A program made the position numbers and the translations under genes. From positions 2,544,001-2,608,000 of the forward strand of contig NZ_AP021903.1 in the NCBI RefSeq assembly GCF_018326005.1: a DNA stretch of 64,000 bases, in the 5' to 3' direction. How positions within the stretch are numbered: position 1 is the first letter of the stretch; every line of letters starts with the position of its first letter. The notes beneath the pieces were generated by a model. The model was not told where the DNA came from, ran no database searches, and worked only from the letters and a program-made list of their open reading frames with translations. Shown here piece by piece: positions 50,522 to 60,252 of this stretch. The DNA comes from Pseudomonas sp. Seg1 (lineage in GTDB: Bacteria > Pseudomonadota > Gammaproteobacteria > Pseudomonadales > Pseudomonadaceae).

Positions 50522-51808
50522 ATGCTGCGGTTATTCCTCGGGCTGTTTCTGGTGATGACGGTGGGGCTGGTGTTGGCCCTGCAAACCGTCGAACACACCT
50601 TCAACGCGTTGCTCGACAATCAGATGCAGGCCTACAACCGTGAAGCGGTGCGCGGTCAGGCGTGGTCGCTGGTGGATCATTTGCGCGGGCGTCAGGGCAC
50701 GGATCGCGAGCAGCAACTGGAAACCTTGCGCCCGCATTACGGGCTGACACTGAAACTGGTCGAGGCCGATCAACTGGCCCTGAATGCCGAGGAAAAAGCC
50801 CAGCTGATGCAGAATCTTCTGGTGATCCGCGACAACTACACGCAGTTCATCAGCAACATCGACGGCGGTCCGCAGGTGCTCAGCATCAAGCTGCCGCCGG
50901 AACCGAGCCTGATGCCGTTCTATATCTCGGCGGCTTACGGGATGCTCGCGGTACTGATCGGTATCGTCCTGTTTTTCTGGGTGCGCCCGCACTGGCGTGA
51001 TCTGGAAAAACTGCGCCTGGCCGCCGAGCGTTTTGGCGATAACGATCTGTCGGCGCGTATCCAGTTGTCGAAACGTTCGAACATCCGCGACCTGGCCGAG
51101 CACTTCAACCTGATGGCGGCGCGCATCGAGAGTCTGATCGCCAATCAGCGCGAACTGACCAATGCGGTCTCTCATGAACTGCGTACGCCGATTGCGCGGC
51201 TGTCGTTCGAACTTGATCAGCTCAAACAACAATCTGACCCGAGTCAGAATCGCGAATTGATCGCCGACATGTACGCCGACCTTGGCGAACTGGAAGAAAT
51301 GGTCTCGGAGTTGCTGACTTACGCCAGTCTTGAGCGCGGTGCGACGGTGATCAAACGTGAAAATATTCAGGCGGGCAATTGGCTCGATAGCGTGGTTGGT
51401 AGTGTGGCGCTGGAGGCGGAGGCGGCGGGGGTACAGTTGTCGATCGGCGATTGCCGGCTCGAAACGGTACGCATCGAACCAAGGTTCATGGCCCGTGCGG
51501 TGATCAATTTGCTGCGCAATGCGATTCGTTATGCCGAGCAACGAGTGGAAGTCACGCTGGTGCGCAATGGCGATTACTACGAGGTGCAGGTCAATGACGA
51601 TGGGCCGGGCGTGCCGGTGCACGGGCGGGAGAAGATTTTCGAACCGTTCTCGCGCCTGGATGCGAGCCGCGACCGGCGCACTGGTGGGTTCGGATTGGGG
51701 CTGGCCTTGGTGCGACGGGTGTCGCAGTCCCATGGCGGGCAAGTGGAGGTCGGTGATTCGCCTTGGGGTGGGGCGTCGTTTCGGATGACCTGGGCGCATC
51801 TGGATTGA
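50522..51808 (+). CDS. sensor histidine kinase (RstB-like)
   Basis: A 428-residue inner-membrane kinase: first membrane helix residues 2-21, periplasmic sensor about 22-132, second helix 133-153, HAMP about 154-208, HisKA with H218 (AVSHELRTPIARL), and ATPase with NLLRNAIRYAE, DDGPGVP and GGFGLGLALVRR. Translation is coupled to the regulator gene. Signal unknown. Confidence 0.93.
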   Translation: MLRLFLGLFLVMTVGLVLALQTVEHTFNALLDNQMQAYNREAVRGQAWSLVDHLRGRQGTDREQQLETLRPHYGLTLKLVEADQLALNAEEKAQLMQNLLVIRDNYTQFISNIDGGPQVLSIKLPPEPSLMPFYISAAYGMLAVLIGIVLFFWVRPHWRDLEKLRLAAERFGDNDLSARIQLSKRSNIRDLAEHFNLMAARIESLIANQRELTNAVSHELRTPIARLSFELDQLKQQSDPSQNRELIADMYADLGELEEMVSELLTYASLERGATVIKRENIQAGNWLDSVVGSVALEAEAAGVQLSIGDCRLETVRIEPRFMARAVINLLRNAIRYAEQRVEVTLVRNGDYYEVQVNDDGPGVPVHGREKIFEPFSRLDASRDRRTGGFGLGLALVRRVSQSHGGQVEVGDSPWGGASFRMTWAHLD

Positions 51809-51831
51809 CTTGTGTTGGCATGGCCGACGCC

Positions 51832-51856
51832 ATCGCTGGCAAGCCAGCTCCCACAG
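51832..51856 (-). repeat. REP, inverted orientation
   Basis: One GCTGGCTTGCCAGC-type REP after the kinase stop codon, opposed to the REPs inside the duplicated units that follow. Confidence 0.85.
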
Positions 51857-51863
51857 GTTTTGT

Positions 51864-52098
51864 GGTGTAACTACTTCCCCGACAACCCCGCAAAACCCTG
51901 TGGGAGCTGGCTTGCCAGCGATGAGGCCATCAGTCCCACCGCACACTCAGAAGGTGTACTCAACCTGCCCAGCCAATACCCACAGGTGTAACTACTTCCC
52001 CGACAACCCCGCAAAACCCTGTGGGAGCTGGCTTGCCAGCGATGGGGCCATCAGTCCCACCGCACACTCAGAAGGTGTACTCAACCTGCCCAGCCAAT
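51864..52098. repeat. 121-bp tandem duplication containing a REP and the mipA-like 3' end
   Basis: Segments 51864-51977 and 51985-52098 are 114 bp each and identical except for GATGAGGCC versus GATGGGGCC; the offset is 121 bp, with a 7-bp junction. The second copy includes the last 31 nt of the mipA-like gene, so the first copy carries a stranded duplicate of that gene end. Near-identity points to a recent event. Confidence 0.93.
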
Positions 52099-52865
52099 GA
52101 AGTCTGCAACCGCCGTTCGACAATCGGGCTGTCTGCCGCTTCATGGCTCAGGTACTGCACCGCCAGCACTGACGACACGCTCCAGCGCTCATCAATCGGC
52201 AACGTCCAGGTCAGGTCCGCGCCGCGACTGATCAATCCGGCTTTCGGTTCATAAGCCCGGTACTGACTGCGCGAAGCCTGTGCCGTACTCACGCCATACC
52301 AGGTGCGCAGGTAATCGCTGTCGCCGAACTGGCTGTTCAATCCGCCGGTCACCTTGCCGAAACGGCCCTCATACAGTGGCAGGTTGATGCTCAGTTTCAG
52401 GCGATTCCACGATGAGCCGGTGTCGTGGTCATCGTCGTCCTTTTCCAGCGCATGCTCGAAACTCGCGCCGAGAATGATAGGCCCCATGTGATAGCGGCCG
52501 TCCACGCCCAGCACTGGGCGCGACTTGATCGAGCCCATGCCGTTCAGTTCGTCGGAACCCTTGAACCCGGTCTTGCGATCCTTGCGCACATCGCTGGCGC
52601 CGACGTAAACGCTGAGACCGAAATCCTCTTCGTCAAAGCCCCAGCCCAGCCCTCGGTTGCTGTCGAGAAAGAAACCCTGCGGACTGACCACTTCGACAGC
52701 CACCAGCGGCGCCGTCACCCGCTCATCGCTGCCGCTGTAGCGCGGAGCATTAACCGCGCCGGCGCGCAGGGTGGTGTGCCAGTCTTCGGCGCGTAGCGCA
52801 GCGTCGGGCACCAGTAGACAAAGGGAAGTCAGAGACAACGAAAACGTGCGAAACGACATCAGCAT
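52068..52865 (-). CDS. MipA/OmpV family outer-membrane protein
   Basis: A 265-residue beta-barrel protein with a signal peptide (FRTFSLSLTSLCLLVPDAALRA) and the MipA/OmpV pattern (APRYSGSDERVTAPLVAVEVV near 40; C-terminal LQTSLAGQVEYTF with terminal Phe). Family members act as scaffolds for murein enzymes or as porins. It is convergent with the two-component system, whose relatives sometimes control it. Its last 31 nt lie in the 121-bp duplication. Confidence 0.85.
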   Translation of the reverse strand: MLMSFRTFSLSLTSLCLLVPDAALRAEDWHTTLRAGAVNAPRYSGSDERVTAPLVAVEVVSPQGFFLDSNRGLGWGFDEEDFGLSVYVGASDVRKDRKTGFKGSDELNGMGSIKSRPVLGVDGRYHMGPIILGASFEHALEKDDDDHDTGSSWNRLKLSINLPLYEGRFGKVTGGLNSQFGDSDYLRTWYGVSTAQASRSQYRAYEPKAGLISRGADLTWTLPIDERWSVSSVLAVQYLSHEAADSPIVERRLQTSLAGQVEYTF

Positions 52866-52967
52866 GGGGCACCCGAGGAGAATGTGGATGCGCCCATGCT
52901 AGGCGGGTGGCGAGCGGCAATCTTTGGCAGCTTTGTCGGGAAACTGTCAAAGACTGTTAAGCCGCGA

Positions 52968-55175
52968 TCAGAAGTCCCATTTGGTGGTGAGCATCAGGTT
53001 GCGCGGCTCGCCGTAGAACGTTGTGTCGAAGTTGCCCAGCCCGGTCAGGTAGCGTTTGTCGAAGACGTTATTGGCATTGACGGTGAAGCTCAAGTGCTCG
53101 TCGTACTGATAACGCGTCATCAGGTCGACGAGGGTGTAGCCGCCTTGTTTGATGCTTGTGTAATCGCCGGCCGGCGCGCTGTAGATCTTGCCGTAAAACG
53201 CGCTCTGCCAGCTCACGCCGCCGCCGACGGTGACTTTGTCGAGCATGCCCGGCAGGCGATAGGTGGTGAAGGTGCGCACGGTATGTTCAGGCTTGGTGGT
53301 CGACAGCGGATAACCGTAGATGCGCTGTTCATCGGCGTCACGGGTGCGCGCATAGGTATAGCCGGCGGAGACATTCCAGCCGTCGGCCAGCTCACCGGCC
53401 AGTTCCAGTTCAACACCTTTGGTGGTGGCGCCGTCGATGGCTTTGTAGATGCCTTCGTTGGTCACCGCGTTGGTGCCGATCGATTCGGCGACGCCATCCT
53501 GCTCGATGCGGAAGAACGCCAGGCTGGCATTCAGGCGACCGTCGAAGTACGCCGCTTTCAGGCCCGCTTCGTAGCTGTCGCCCTCGACCGGCGCGAGGGT
53601 CGAACCGTTGCTGTCCTTGTAGGTCTGCGGCTGGTAGATGCTGGTGTAACTGGCGTACAGCGAGTAGGTGTCGTCGAGGTCATAAATCACCCCGGCGTAA
53701 GGCGTGACAACGCCGTGTTCCTTGTAACTGGCGTGAGTGTCGTCGAGGCCGGCGCCCGGGTTGTAGCGGTAGTCTTCGTTGTACTTGAAGGTGCTCAAGC
53801 GGCTGCCGAGGATCACCGAAAGATCGTCGGTCGGGTGCAGGCGCGTGGCCAGGTACACGCCGTTCTGGCTCTGGGTGCGCTCGTATTTGCCGTTCTTCGG
53901 GAAGTCCTGTTTCGGCAGATTACCGTCCCAGTCGTAGATGCTGCCCGGCACTTGCGAGAAGGCGCTGGTGTCGTAGGTCGCACCGGTCTGGCGCGAGTGC
54001 GAGGTCATCACGCCGGCAATCAGCTCATGCTCGCGACCGCCCAAGGTGAACGGGCCGGAGACATTGACGTCAGCGGTGTTCTGCACGCGATGGCCTTCCC
54101 AGCGTCCCCAGTACAGGAACATGCCTTCGCCGCTGGCACGATTCGGGTTGCCGCCGCTGGCCGAGGCCAGGCGCGTGTCGTGATCGGTGGTTTTCTGATC
54201 GAGCGTGACCTTGAACTTCCAGTCATTGGCCAGCGCCTGTTCGAGCGAGGCGAAGTAGGTGATGTTGTCGAAGTCGCGACGGCTCCAGTCCGCGGCGGAG
54301 TTGAAGTGACGCGGGAAATCGGTGCGCCCGCCATCGGCGAAGTACACCGGGTTACCGGTCCACGAACTGCCGCGTGGGGTGGTGCTGGACTTGTCGACGC
54401 CGAAGGTCAGCAGGGTGTCGTCGCTGAGGTCGGCTTCGAGGATGCCGTAGAACAGGTCTTTGCGCTGGCTGTAGTGATCGAGGTAGGAATTCTTGTCCGA
54501 ATACGCACCGATAAAGCGCCCGCGCACATTGCCGGAATCGGTCAGCGAACCGGAGATATCACCGACGGTGCGGTAGGCGTCCCACGAGCCGATGGTGCCG
54601 CTGATCGAGGCTTTGAATTCCTTGGTGGGTTTCTTGCGGATCAGGTTGACCGTGGCCGATGGGTCGCCGGAGCCGGTCATCAGGCCGGTCGCGCCTTTGA
54701 TGATTTCGATACGATCGATGCTTGCTGCGTCGTCGCCGTTGTTGGGGTTTTCACCGTAGACGCCGTCGTAGGGAATGTTGATGCCGTCGTACTGGAAGTT
54801 GGTTATGGCCAGACCGCGTGCGGAGAACTCGGTGCGGTCGCTGTCGTATTTTTGCGTCGAAATGCCGGGGGTGTTGCGCAGTGCATCGCCGACGCTCTGC
54901 ACGCCGCGATCATCCATTTGCTGGCGGGTGATCACCGTCACCGATTGCGGGGTTTCGCGGATCGACAGCGGCAGGCCGGTGGCCGAAGACATCGCGCCGG
55001 TGGTGTAGGAGCGGGTATCTTCGGTGGTGGCGCCGAGGCCCTGGGCGGAAATATTGGTCGCGCCCAACTGCAAAACCTGGTCGTTTTTTGCCGGCGTTTC
55101 AGCCGCGTGGGAAGAAAGGCTCAGCAGAGCGGCCGCAAGCGGGCACAAGGCAAAACGAAAACGGACGTGCGACAT
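52968..55175 (-). CDS. TonB-dependent siderophore receptor
   Basis: A 735-residue outer-membrane receptor. Signal peptide (FRFALCPLAAALLSLSSHA); plug with TPQSVTVITRQQMDDRG, FSARGLAITNFQYDGI and RIEIIKGATGLM; barrel ending NVFDKRYLTGLGNF and MLTTKWDF. Resembles FhuA/FpvA-type ferric-siderophore receptors without an N-terminal signalling (STN) domain. ATG 55175 gives the signal peptide; the frame to 55316 crosses a REP. No Fur box was recognised upstream and no sigma/anti-sigma pair is adjacent. Confidence 0.93.
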   Translation of the reverse strand: MSHVRFRFALCPLAAALLSLSSHAAETPAKNDQVLQLGATNISAQGLGATTEDTRSYTTGAMSSATGLPLSIRETPQSVTVITRQQMDDRGVQSVGDALRNTPGISTQKYDSDRTEFSARGLAITNFQYDGINIPYDGVYGENPNNGDDAASIDRIEIIKGATGLMTGSGDPSATVNLIRKKPTKEFKASISGTIGSWDAYRTVGDISGSLTDSGNVRGRFIGAYSDKNSYLDHYSQRKDLFYGILEADLSDDTLLTFGVDKSSTTPRGSSWTGNPVYFADGGRTDFPRHFNSAADWSRRDFDNITYFASLEQALANDWKFKVTLDQKTTDHDTRLASASGGNPNRASGEGMFLYWGRWEGHRVQNTADVNVSGPFTLGGREHELIAGVMTSHSRQTGATYDTSAFSQVPGSIYDWDGNLPKQDFPKNGKYERTQSQNGVYLATRLHPTDDLSVILGSRLSTFKYNEDYRYNPGAGLDDTHASYKEHGVVTPYAGVIYDLDDTYSLYASYTSIYQPQTYKDSNGSTLAPVEGDSYEAGLKAAYFDGRLNASLAFFRIEQDGVAESIGTNAVTNEGIYKAIDGATTKGVELELAGELADGWNVSAGYTYARTRDADEQRIYGYPLSTTKPEHTVRTFTTYRLPGMLDKVTVGGGVSWQSAFYGKIYSAPAGDYTSIKQGGYTLVDLMTRYQYDEHLSFTVNANNVFDKRYLTGLGNFDTTFYGEPRNLMLTTKWDF

Positions 55176-55283
55176 GGAGATCCCTTTGCATCGAATCGAT
55201 CGGTAGTTGAAGTGCTTCTGAGGGGTTAACCGAACGAGTGAGGAAAAAGGGAACTGCAAAGCGCTAAAAGCTGGCAAAAATCT

Positions 55284-55374
55284 TGTGGGAGCTGGCTTGC
55301 CAGCGATGACGGCCACCTATTCAAAATCAATGTTGACTGTTCCACCGCTATCGCTGGCAAGCCAGCTCCCACAG
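55284..55374. repeat. inverted REP pair (GGAGCTGGCTTGCCAGC type)
   Basis: Opposed REP cores between the receptor promoter and the GFA-type gene. Confidence 0.9.
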
Positions 55375-55398
55375 GGGGCGAGGAATGCTGAAGATTAT

Positions 55399-55887
55399 CT
55401 ATCGGGTCAAACCGAGGCGTTCGTGCCATTGCGCGATGGATTCTTCTGGATAGACCTCGAACTGTTGATCCCCGGGCTTGGCCTCGACTTCGACCCATGG
55501 TGCTTTTGAACCGAGCATCAAATGGGTGTATTCCGGTGGCACCGGCAACGGCGTGTCGATGGCCGAGGCGAACGGGTGGATCAGTTCCGGCCACTCCGGG
55601 CTGAACAGCCATAGAGCACTGCCGCACAACGAGCAGAAATGCCGCTCGGCGGTGCTGCGATGAGCGCGTTTTTCGCCTTCGTACTTCATGCGCGCGTGGT
55701 AGATGCTGATGTGTTTGCGTCCGCGCACCTTGAGGCTGCTCGCGTCGCCGCCGAGGTTGATCGCATAGCCGCCACCGCCCTGAGTCTTGCGGCAGATCGA
55801 GCAGTAGCAGCGTTGATAAGGGTAGGGGTGGGCGCTGGTGAGGCTGAACGAAACCGCGCCGCAATGGCAGGAGCCTTCGAGGTGCAT
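55399..55887 (-). CDS. GFA/CENP-V family zinc protein
   Basis: A 162-residue member of the glutathione-dependent formaldehyde-activating-like family, with zinc cysteines in CHCGAV (about residue 7), CYCSICRKTQGG and HFCSLCGSALW. Most such proteins have no proven reaction. Single gene, divergent from glutaminase. Confidence 0.87.
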   Translation of the reverse strand: MHLEGSCHCGAVSFSLTSAHPYPYQRCYCSICRKTQGGGGYAINLGGDASSLKVRGRKHISIYHARMKYEGEKRAHRSTAERHFCSLCGSALWLFSPEWPELIHPFASAIDTPLPVPPEYTHLMLGSKAPWVEVEAKPGDQQFEVYPEESIAQWHERLGLTR

Positions 55888-56026
55888 GGGTGCTCTCCGT
55901 TAGCAGGGGGGTGCGTTTGAGCCTAGAGCATTTTGCGCGACGCCTGCCGGTGTGATGCGACAGGCGCCGGCAGCGTCTAGCCCCAGTGTCCCCGCAATCC
56001 CATGGGGCGAGACTTCGGAACCCGGC

Positions 56027-56935
56027 ATGCAAGCGCTGTTGAACGAGATCCTTGACGCTGTCCGGCCCCTGATCGGGCAGGGCAAAGTGGCTGACTACAT
56101 TCCCGCCCTCGGCACCGTGCCGGCCAATCAGCTGGGCATCGCCGTGTACGGCAACGACGGTGAGATGTACTGCGCGGGCGACGCCGAGACACCGTTCTCG
56201 GTGCAGAGTATTTCCAAGGTGTTCAGCCTGGTGCAGGCCATCGAGCATTCCGGCGAGGCGATCTGGGAACGCCTCGGTCATGAACCGTCCGGTCAGCCGT
56301 TCAACTCGCTGGTGCAACTGGAATTCGAGCGCGGACGCCCGCGTAATCCCTTTATCAATGCCGGCGCGCTGGTGATCTGCGACATCAACCAGTCGCGCTT
56401 TGCCGCGCCAACCCTGTCGATGCGCGATTTCGTCCGGCGCCTGTCGGGTAACCCGCAGATCATGATCGACGGCAAAGTCGCCGATTCCGAATACCAGCAC
56501 CGCGCGCGCAACGCGGCGATGGCTTACCTGATGCAATCCTTCGGTAACTTTCACAACGATGTCGAATCGGTGCTGCGCAGTTATTTCAGCCACTGCGCGC
56601 TGCGCATGAACTGCATCGATCTGGCCCGGGCGTTCTGTTTCCTGGCCAATGACGGTTACTGCAAACACAGCGGCGAGCAGATCCTCACGCGCCGCCAGAC
56701 CCAGCAAGTCAACTCGATCATGGCCACCAGTGGCCTGTACGACGAGGCGGGCAACTTCGCTTATCGCGTCGGTCTGCCGGGCAAGAGTGGCGTCGGCGGC
56801 GGCATCGTCGCAGTGGTGCCGGGGCAGTTCACGGTGTGCGTGTGGTCGCCGGAGTTGAACGCTGCGGGGAACTCACTGGCGGGGATGGCGGCGCTGGAGA
56901 TGCTCAGTTCGCGGATTGGCTGGTCAGTGTTCTGA
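56027..56935 (+). CDS. glsA: glutaminase A
   Basis: A 302-residue serine-type glutaminase that hydrolyses glutamine to glutamate and ammonia. The S61-x-x-K64 pair in [12 protein letters not shown] is the active site; [14 protein letters not shown]-like [11 protein letters not shown] and [15 protein letters not shown] are further family motifs. ATG 56027 aligns with family starts although the ribosome-binding site is weak; the frame extends to 55952. Cytoplasmic. Confidence 0.92.
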   Translation: MQALLNEILDAVRPLIGQGKVADYIPALGTVPANQLGIAVYGNDGEMYCAGDAETPFSVQSISKVFSLVQAIEHSGEAIWERLGHEPSGQPFNSLVQLEFERGRPRNPFINAGALVICDINQSRFAAPTLSMRDFVRRLSGNPQIMIDGKVADSEYQHRARNAAMAYLMQSFGNFHNDVESVLRSYFSHCALRMNCIDLARAFCFLANDGYCKHSGEQILTRRQTQQVNSIMATSGLYDEAGNFAYRVGLPGKSGVGGGIVAVVPGQFTVCVWSPELNAAGNSLAGMAALEMLSSRIGWSVF

Positions 56936-56962
56936 TCCGATCATCCATACACTGCAAAACCC

Positions 56963-57053
56963 TGTGGGAGCTGGCTTGCCAGCGATGGCGGTGGGGCTGG
57001 CTATATTAATGCTGGATGTGCCGGCCTCATCGCTGGCAAGCCAGCTCCCACAG
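56963..57053. repeat. inverted REP pair (GGAGCTGGCTTGCCAGC type)
   Basis: Opposed REP cores with GGCCTCATCG border between glsA and the ProA-like gene. Confidence 0.9.
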
Positions 57054-57136
57054 GGGGCGAGGTGTTTGCGGAAGGTGTTTTTCAGCGAAAATTCCTATAC
57101 ATTTTCCGGCCGCCCTCTGCATGGTGAATCCGTTTC

Positions 57137-58639
57137 ATGTCTCTTGCGCTCGAACGTCTAGTCGCTGGCACGCCGATCCCTTTCGCTGGTAACCGCGTGA
57201 CCGTGGTCAGCCCCGAACTGGCGGCGCGCTTTCAGCCCGGTGACCACCTGTTGGTGGAGCAGGTGAGTGGCGAGCTGTTGCTGATTCCGGTGGCGGATCA
57301 ACAAGCGGCGTCAGTGGCCATCGAGCGCGCCGCTGCGGCGTTTGCTGCGTTGTCGGCGGTGTCCGACGAGGCGATCAGTCAGTTCTTCGATCTGTTTGCG
57401 CAGCGTCTGGAAACGCCCGATTGCTGGGCGCAGATCGCCGCCGCCAACCTCGCCGATATCGAGCGGGCCAAGGCGCGCGGACGCTCCACCACGCGTCTGC
57501 TCGCCGATGAGCGCATGCGCGGCGACATGATCGCCGGCCTGCGGGCGTGGCGCGATGCCCCGGCAACGCGCGGCAAAGTCATCAGCAGCGTTGAACACGA
57601 GGGCTGGAAGGTCGAGCAAGTGGTGTCGCCGCTGGGCATCGTCGCGTTTGTCTTCGAAGGTCGCCCGAACGTGTTTGCCGACGCGGCCGGCGTTTTGCGC
57701 ACTGGTAACACGGCGGTGCTACGGATTGGCAGCGATGCACTGGGCACCGCGCAAGCCATCGTCAAGCATGCGCTGAACCCGGCGCTGGCAGCGGCCGGTT
57801 TGCCGGCGGGTGCGGTGTCGCTGGTCGAAAGCGTCAATCACGCGGCCGGTTGGGCGATGTTCGCTGATCGGCGTCTGTCGTTGGCGGTGGCCCGTGGATC
57901 GGGGCGCGCGGTCAGTCAGTTGGGCAGCATCGCTCAGCAGGCAGGGACGGCGGTCAGCCTGCACGGCACCGGTGGGGCGTGGTTGATTGCTGATCGTGAT
58001 GCCGACGCCAAACGCTTTGCCGCGGTGGTGCGCAACTCATTGGATCGCAAGGTCTGCAACACGTTGAACGTCTGCCTGATTCAGCGCGACCGCGCTGCAG
58101 AATTGCTGCCGCTGTTCCTCGATGCGCTGAAGCAAGCGGGTAGCGCACGCGGGCAGGGCTGTAAATTGCACATCGTTGAAGGCAGTCAAAGTTACCTGCC
58201 GAGCGAGTGGCAGAACGCAACAGTCGAGGTCTACCGCGCCGAGGGTTATCAGACCGAAGCACTGGCCGAGCCACTGGCGGAATCTGACCTTGGCCGTGAG
58301 TGGGAATGGGAAGAGACCCCGGAGGTCAGTCTGATGATCGTCGACGATCTGGATCAGGCGATTGCGCTGTTCAACCGCTACAGCCCGCAATTCACCGTGT
58401 CGCTGATCAGCGAAGATGCGCAGGTTCAGGAACGCTTCTACAACGCGGTCAACGCGCCGTTCGTGGGCAATGGCATTACCCGCTGGGTCGACGGACAGTA
58501 CGCGCTGAACAAGCCGGAGCTGGGGCTTTCGAACTGGGAGAGCGGGCGGTTGTTTGCGCGCAGTGCGATTCTGTCTGGCGATGGCGTGTTCACGGTACGC
58601 AGCCGCATGAGCCAGATCGACCTCACCGTAAAACGCTGA
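57137..58639 (+). CDS. ProA-like aldehyde dehydrogenase family protein
   Basis: A 500-residue protein of the glutamate-5-semialdehyde dehydrogenase branch. Core motifs: VSPLGIVAFVFEGRPNVFADAAGVLRTGN and catalytic C307 in LDRKVCNTLNVCLI; the C terminus FVGNGITRWVDGQYALNKPELGLSNWESGRLF replaces ProA's usual ending. It is about 80 residues longer than ProA (about 420), with a 55-residue N-terminal extension (GNRVTVVSPELAARFQPGDHLL) of unknown function. It may be a paralogue with a different aldehyde substrate rather than the proline enzyme. Confidence 0.8.
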   Translation: MSLALERLVAGTPIPFAGNRVTVVSPELAARFQPGDHLLVEQVSGELLLIPVADQQAASVAIERAAAAFAALSAVSDEAISQFFDLFAQRLETPDCWAQIAAANLADIERAKARGRSTTRLLADERMRGDMIAGLRAWRDAPATRGKVISSVEHEGWKVEQVVSPLGIVAFVFEGRPNVFADAAGVLRTGNTAVLRIGSDALGTAQAIVKHALNPALAAAGLPAGAVSLVESVNHAAGWAMFADRRLSLAVARGSGRAVSQLGSIAQQAGTAVSLHGTGGAWLIADRDADAKRFAAVVRNSLDRKVCNTLNVCLIQRDRAAELLPLFLDALKQAGSARGQGCKLHIVEGSQSYLPSEWQNATVEVYRAEGYQTEALAEPLAESDLGREWEWEETPEVSLMIVDDLDQAIALFNRYSPQFTVSLISEDAQVQERFYNAVNAPFVGNGITRWVDGQYALNKPELGLSNWESGRLFARSAILSGDGVFTVRSRMSQIDLTVKR

Positions 58640-58670
58640 AAATGCCTCATCCTGGTTGATCCACACCGGT

Positions 58671-58767
58671 CCTGTGGCGAGGGGATTTATCCCCGATGGC
58701 GCGCGCAGCGGCCCCAAGAGATTGGGCCTGCTGCGCAGTCCATCGGGGATAAATCCCCTCGCCACAA
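58671..58767. repeat. REPIN-like inverted pair (GAGGGGATTTATCCCC type)
   Basis: Opposed copies between the convergent ProA-like and carbonic anhydrase genes. Confidence 0.88.
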
Positions 58768-58794
58768 GTTCTTTTTCACCTCAGCGGATTTGTA

Positions 58795-59454
58795 TCAGGC
58801 GGCTGCGCTGGTGTTTGCCTGAATGGCGCACGTCGTCGGTTGCTCGGCCAGCGACACAAAAGTGCGGCGATCCGAAGACAGTGCATCGATCGAGCCAGTC
58901 TCGATGTCGTACACCCAGCCATGCAGATTCAGCAGGCCTTTTTCCTGGGCCAGGCGCACGCTCGGGTGGGTCTGGATGTTCGCCAGTTGCGCGATCACGT
59001 TTTCACGCACCATCGAACTCAACTTCGCCGCGTCATTGGCATGCGGCCGTGCTTCATTCACCACTTTTGCCGATTCGGCATGCTGCAGCCAGCCGCTGAC
59101 GGCCGGCAGGTGATCCATGCATTTGCACTGGGCAATCGCGGTCATTGCGCCACAGTCCGAATGGCCGCAGATCACGATGTCGGTCACGCCCAGTACCGCC
59201 ACAGCATATTCCACCGTCGCCGAAACACCGCCCGGATGCGGGCTGTAGGACGGCACGATATTGCCGGCGTTGCGGATCACGAACAGCTCACCGGGTTCTT
59301 GCTGGGTCAGCAGTTCCGGCACCACACGGCTGTCGGAACAGGTAATGAACAAGGTGCCAGGCTGCTGGGTGGTCGCCAGATGCTTGAACAGTTCGGTGCG
59401 TTGCGGGAACGCTTCGTTCTGGAATTTCAGGAAGCCATCAATCAGGTTTTTCAT
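58795..59454 (-). CDS. cynT: beta-class carbonic anhydrase of the cyanate operon
   Basis: A 219-residue beta-carbonic anhydrase with zinc ligands C39-D41 (TCSDSRV), H98 and C101 (GHSDCGA). In cyanate degradation it recycles CO2 to bicarbonate, the co-substrate of cyanase, preventing bicarbonate depletion. Last gene of the minus-strand cynS-DUF2790-cynT cluster. Confidence 0.93.
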   Translation of the reverse strand: MKNLIDGFLKFQNEAFPQRTELFKHLATTQQPGTLFITCSDSRVVPELLTQQEPGELFVIRNAGNIVPSYSPHPGGVSATVEYAVAVLGVTDIVICGHSDCGAMTAIAQCKCMDHLPAVSGWLQHAESAKVVNEARPHANDAAKLSSMVRENVIAQLANIQTHPSVRLAQEKGLLNLHGWVYDIETGSIDALSSDRRTFVSLAEQPTTCAIQANTSAAA

Positions 59455-59466
59455 GGTGTTGTCCTC

Positions 59467-59703
59467 TCAGTTCGAGCAACCGCTGCCGAATTCGCTGAAT
59501 TGCAGAATGTGTTTGCCGCCCTGGCTGTCCAGGTAAGTCATTTCCACCGGAACCACGCCACAGACGTCGGCAACCGGGGTAATGCTCAGCACTTGCGCAA
59601 CGTCCAGTTGCATGCCGTAGCGGTAGGCGACGGCCTCATCAGCGGCAAATGCGTGGGCGCAAAAGCCGCCTAGCAGGGCCAGGGTCAACAGAATTTTATG
59701 CAT
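59467..59703 (-). CDS. DUF2790 family small exported protein
   Basis: A 78-residue protein with a cleavable signal peptide (MHKILLTLALLGGFCAHAFA) and the DUF2790 pattern YRYGMQLDVAQVLSI, VCGVVPVEMTYLDSQG, ending in GSGC. Two cysteines in the mature part could form a disulfide in the periplasm. It lies 12 nt before cynT and 81 nt after cynS, i.e. inside the cyanate operon. Function unknown. Confidence 0.82.
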   Translation of the reverse strand: MHKILLTLALLGGFCAHAFAADEAVAYRYGMQLDVAQVLSITPVADVCGVVPVEMTYLDSQGGKHILQFSEFGSGCSN

Positions 59704-59784
59704 GGAGCAGCCTCCAGACGCAGGTGGTGACGATGTGCAATTGGGGGTTGGATGGCCCGCACGCGAGGTGCGGGCCGGGATGGA

Positions 59785-60252
59785 TCAGAACGGACGCAGT
59801 GGCAGGAACTTGCCGTCGAGGGTGACCACGGCGCGGGAGCCGCCTTCCGGGTCTTCGACTTTCTTGATGTCCAGTTTGAAGTTGATCGCGCTGATGATGC
59901 CGTCGCCGAATTGCTCGTGAACCAGCGCCTTGAGGGTGGTGCCGTAGATCTGGATCATCTCGTGGAAACGGTAGATGGTCGGGTCGGTCGGCACACCGCT
60001 GAGGCTGCCACGCAGCGGGATGATTTGCAGGGCGGCGACGTCGGCGGCGTCCAGCTCAAGCTTGTCGCCGACCACTTCGGCGGCGTTTGCCGGCAGCGGA
60101 TGTTGGCCGAGCAGGGCGGCGGTGACGAAGGCCAGGCTGAGGCCGGTGTCGTCAGCGAGAGCCTGCCACGACAGATCTTTGCGTGCCTTGGCATCGAGAA
60201 TGCGGGTGGTCAGGGCCAGGCTGGTGTCGTTGTAGGCGTGGGACTGTTGCAT
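59785..60252 (-). CDS. cynS: cyanate hydratase (cyanase)
   Basis: A 155-residue cyanase, catalysing cyanate plus bicarbonate to ammonia and CO2 via carbamate. Helix-turn-helix-like N-terminal domain and catalytic residues R95, E98 ([11 protein letters not shown]) and S121 ([10 protein letters not shown]). Length matches E. coli (156). First gene of its operon, divergent from cynR. Confidence 0.96.
   Translation of the reverse strand: MQQSHAYNDTSLALTTRILDAKARKDLSWQALADDTGLSLAFVTAALLGQHPLPANAAEVVGDKLELDAADVAALQIIPLRGSLSGVPTDPTIYRFHEMIQIYGTTLKALVHEQFGDGIISAINFKLDIKKVEDPEGGSRAVVTLDGKFLPLRPF

Noticed and set aside
52884-55229. 781-codon plus-strand frame across the TonB-dependent receptor
   Set aside because: Antisense shadow; no recognisable domain, composition dominated by Val/Ala/Gly/Arg.
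55176-55283. Fur box upstream of the TonB-dependent receptor
   Set aside because: No stretch resembling the 19-bp GATAAT-type consensus could be found by eye.
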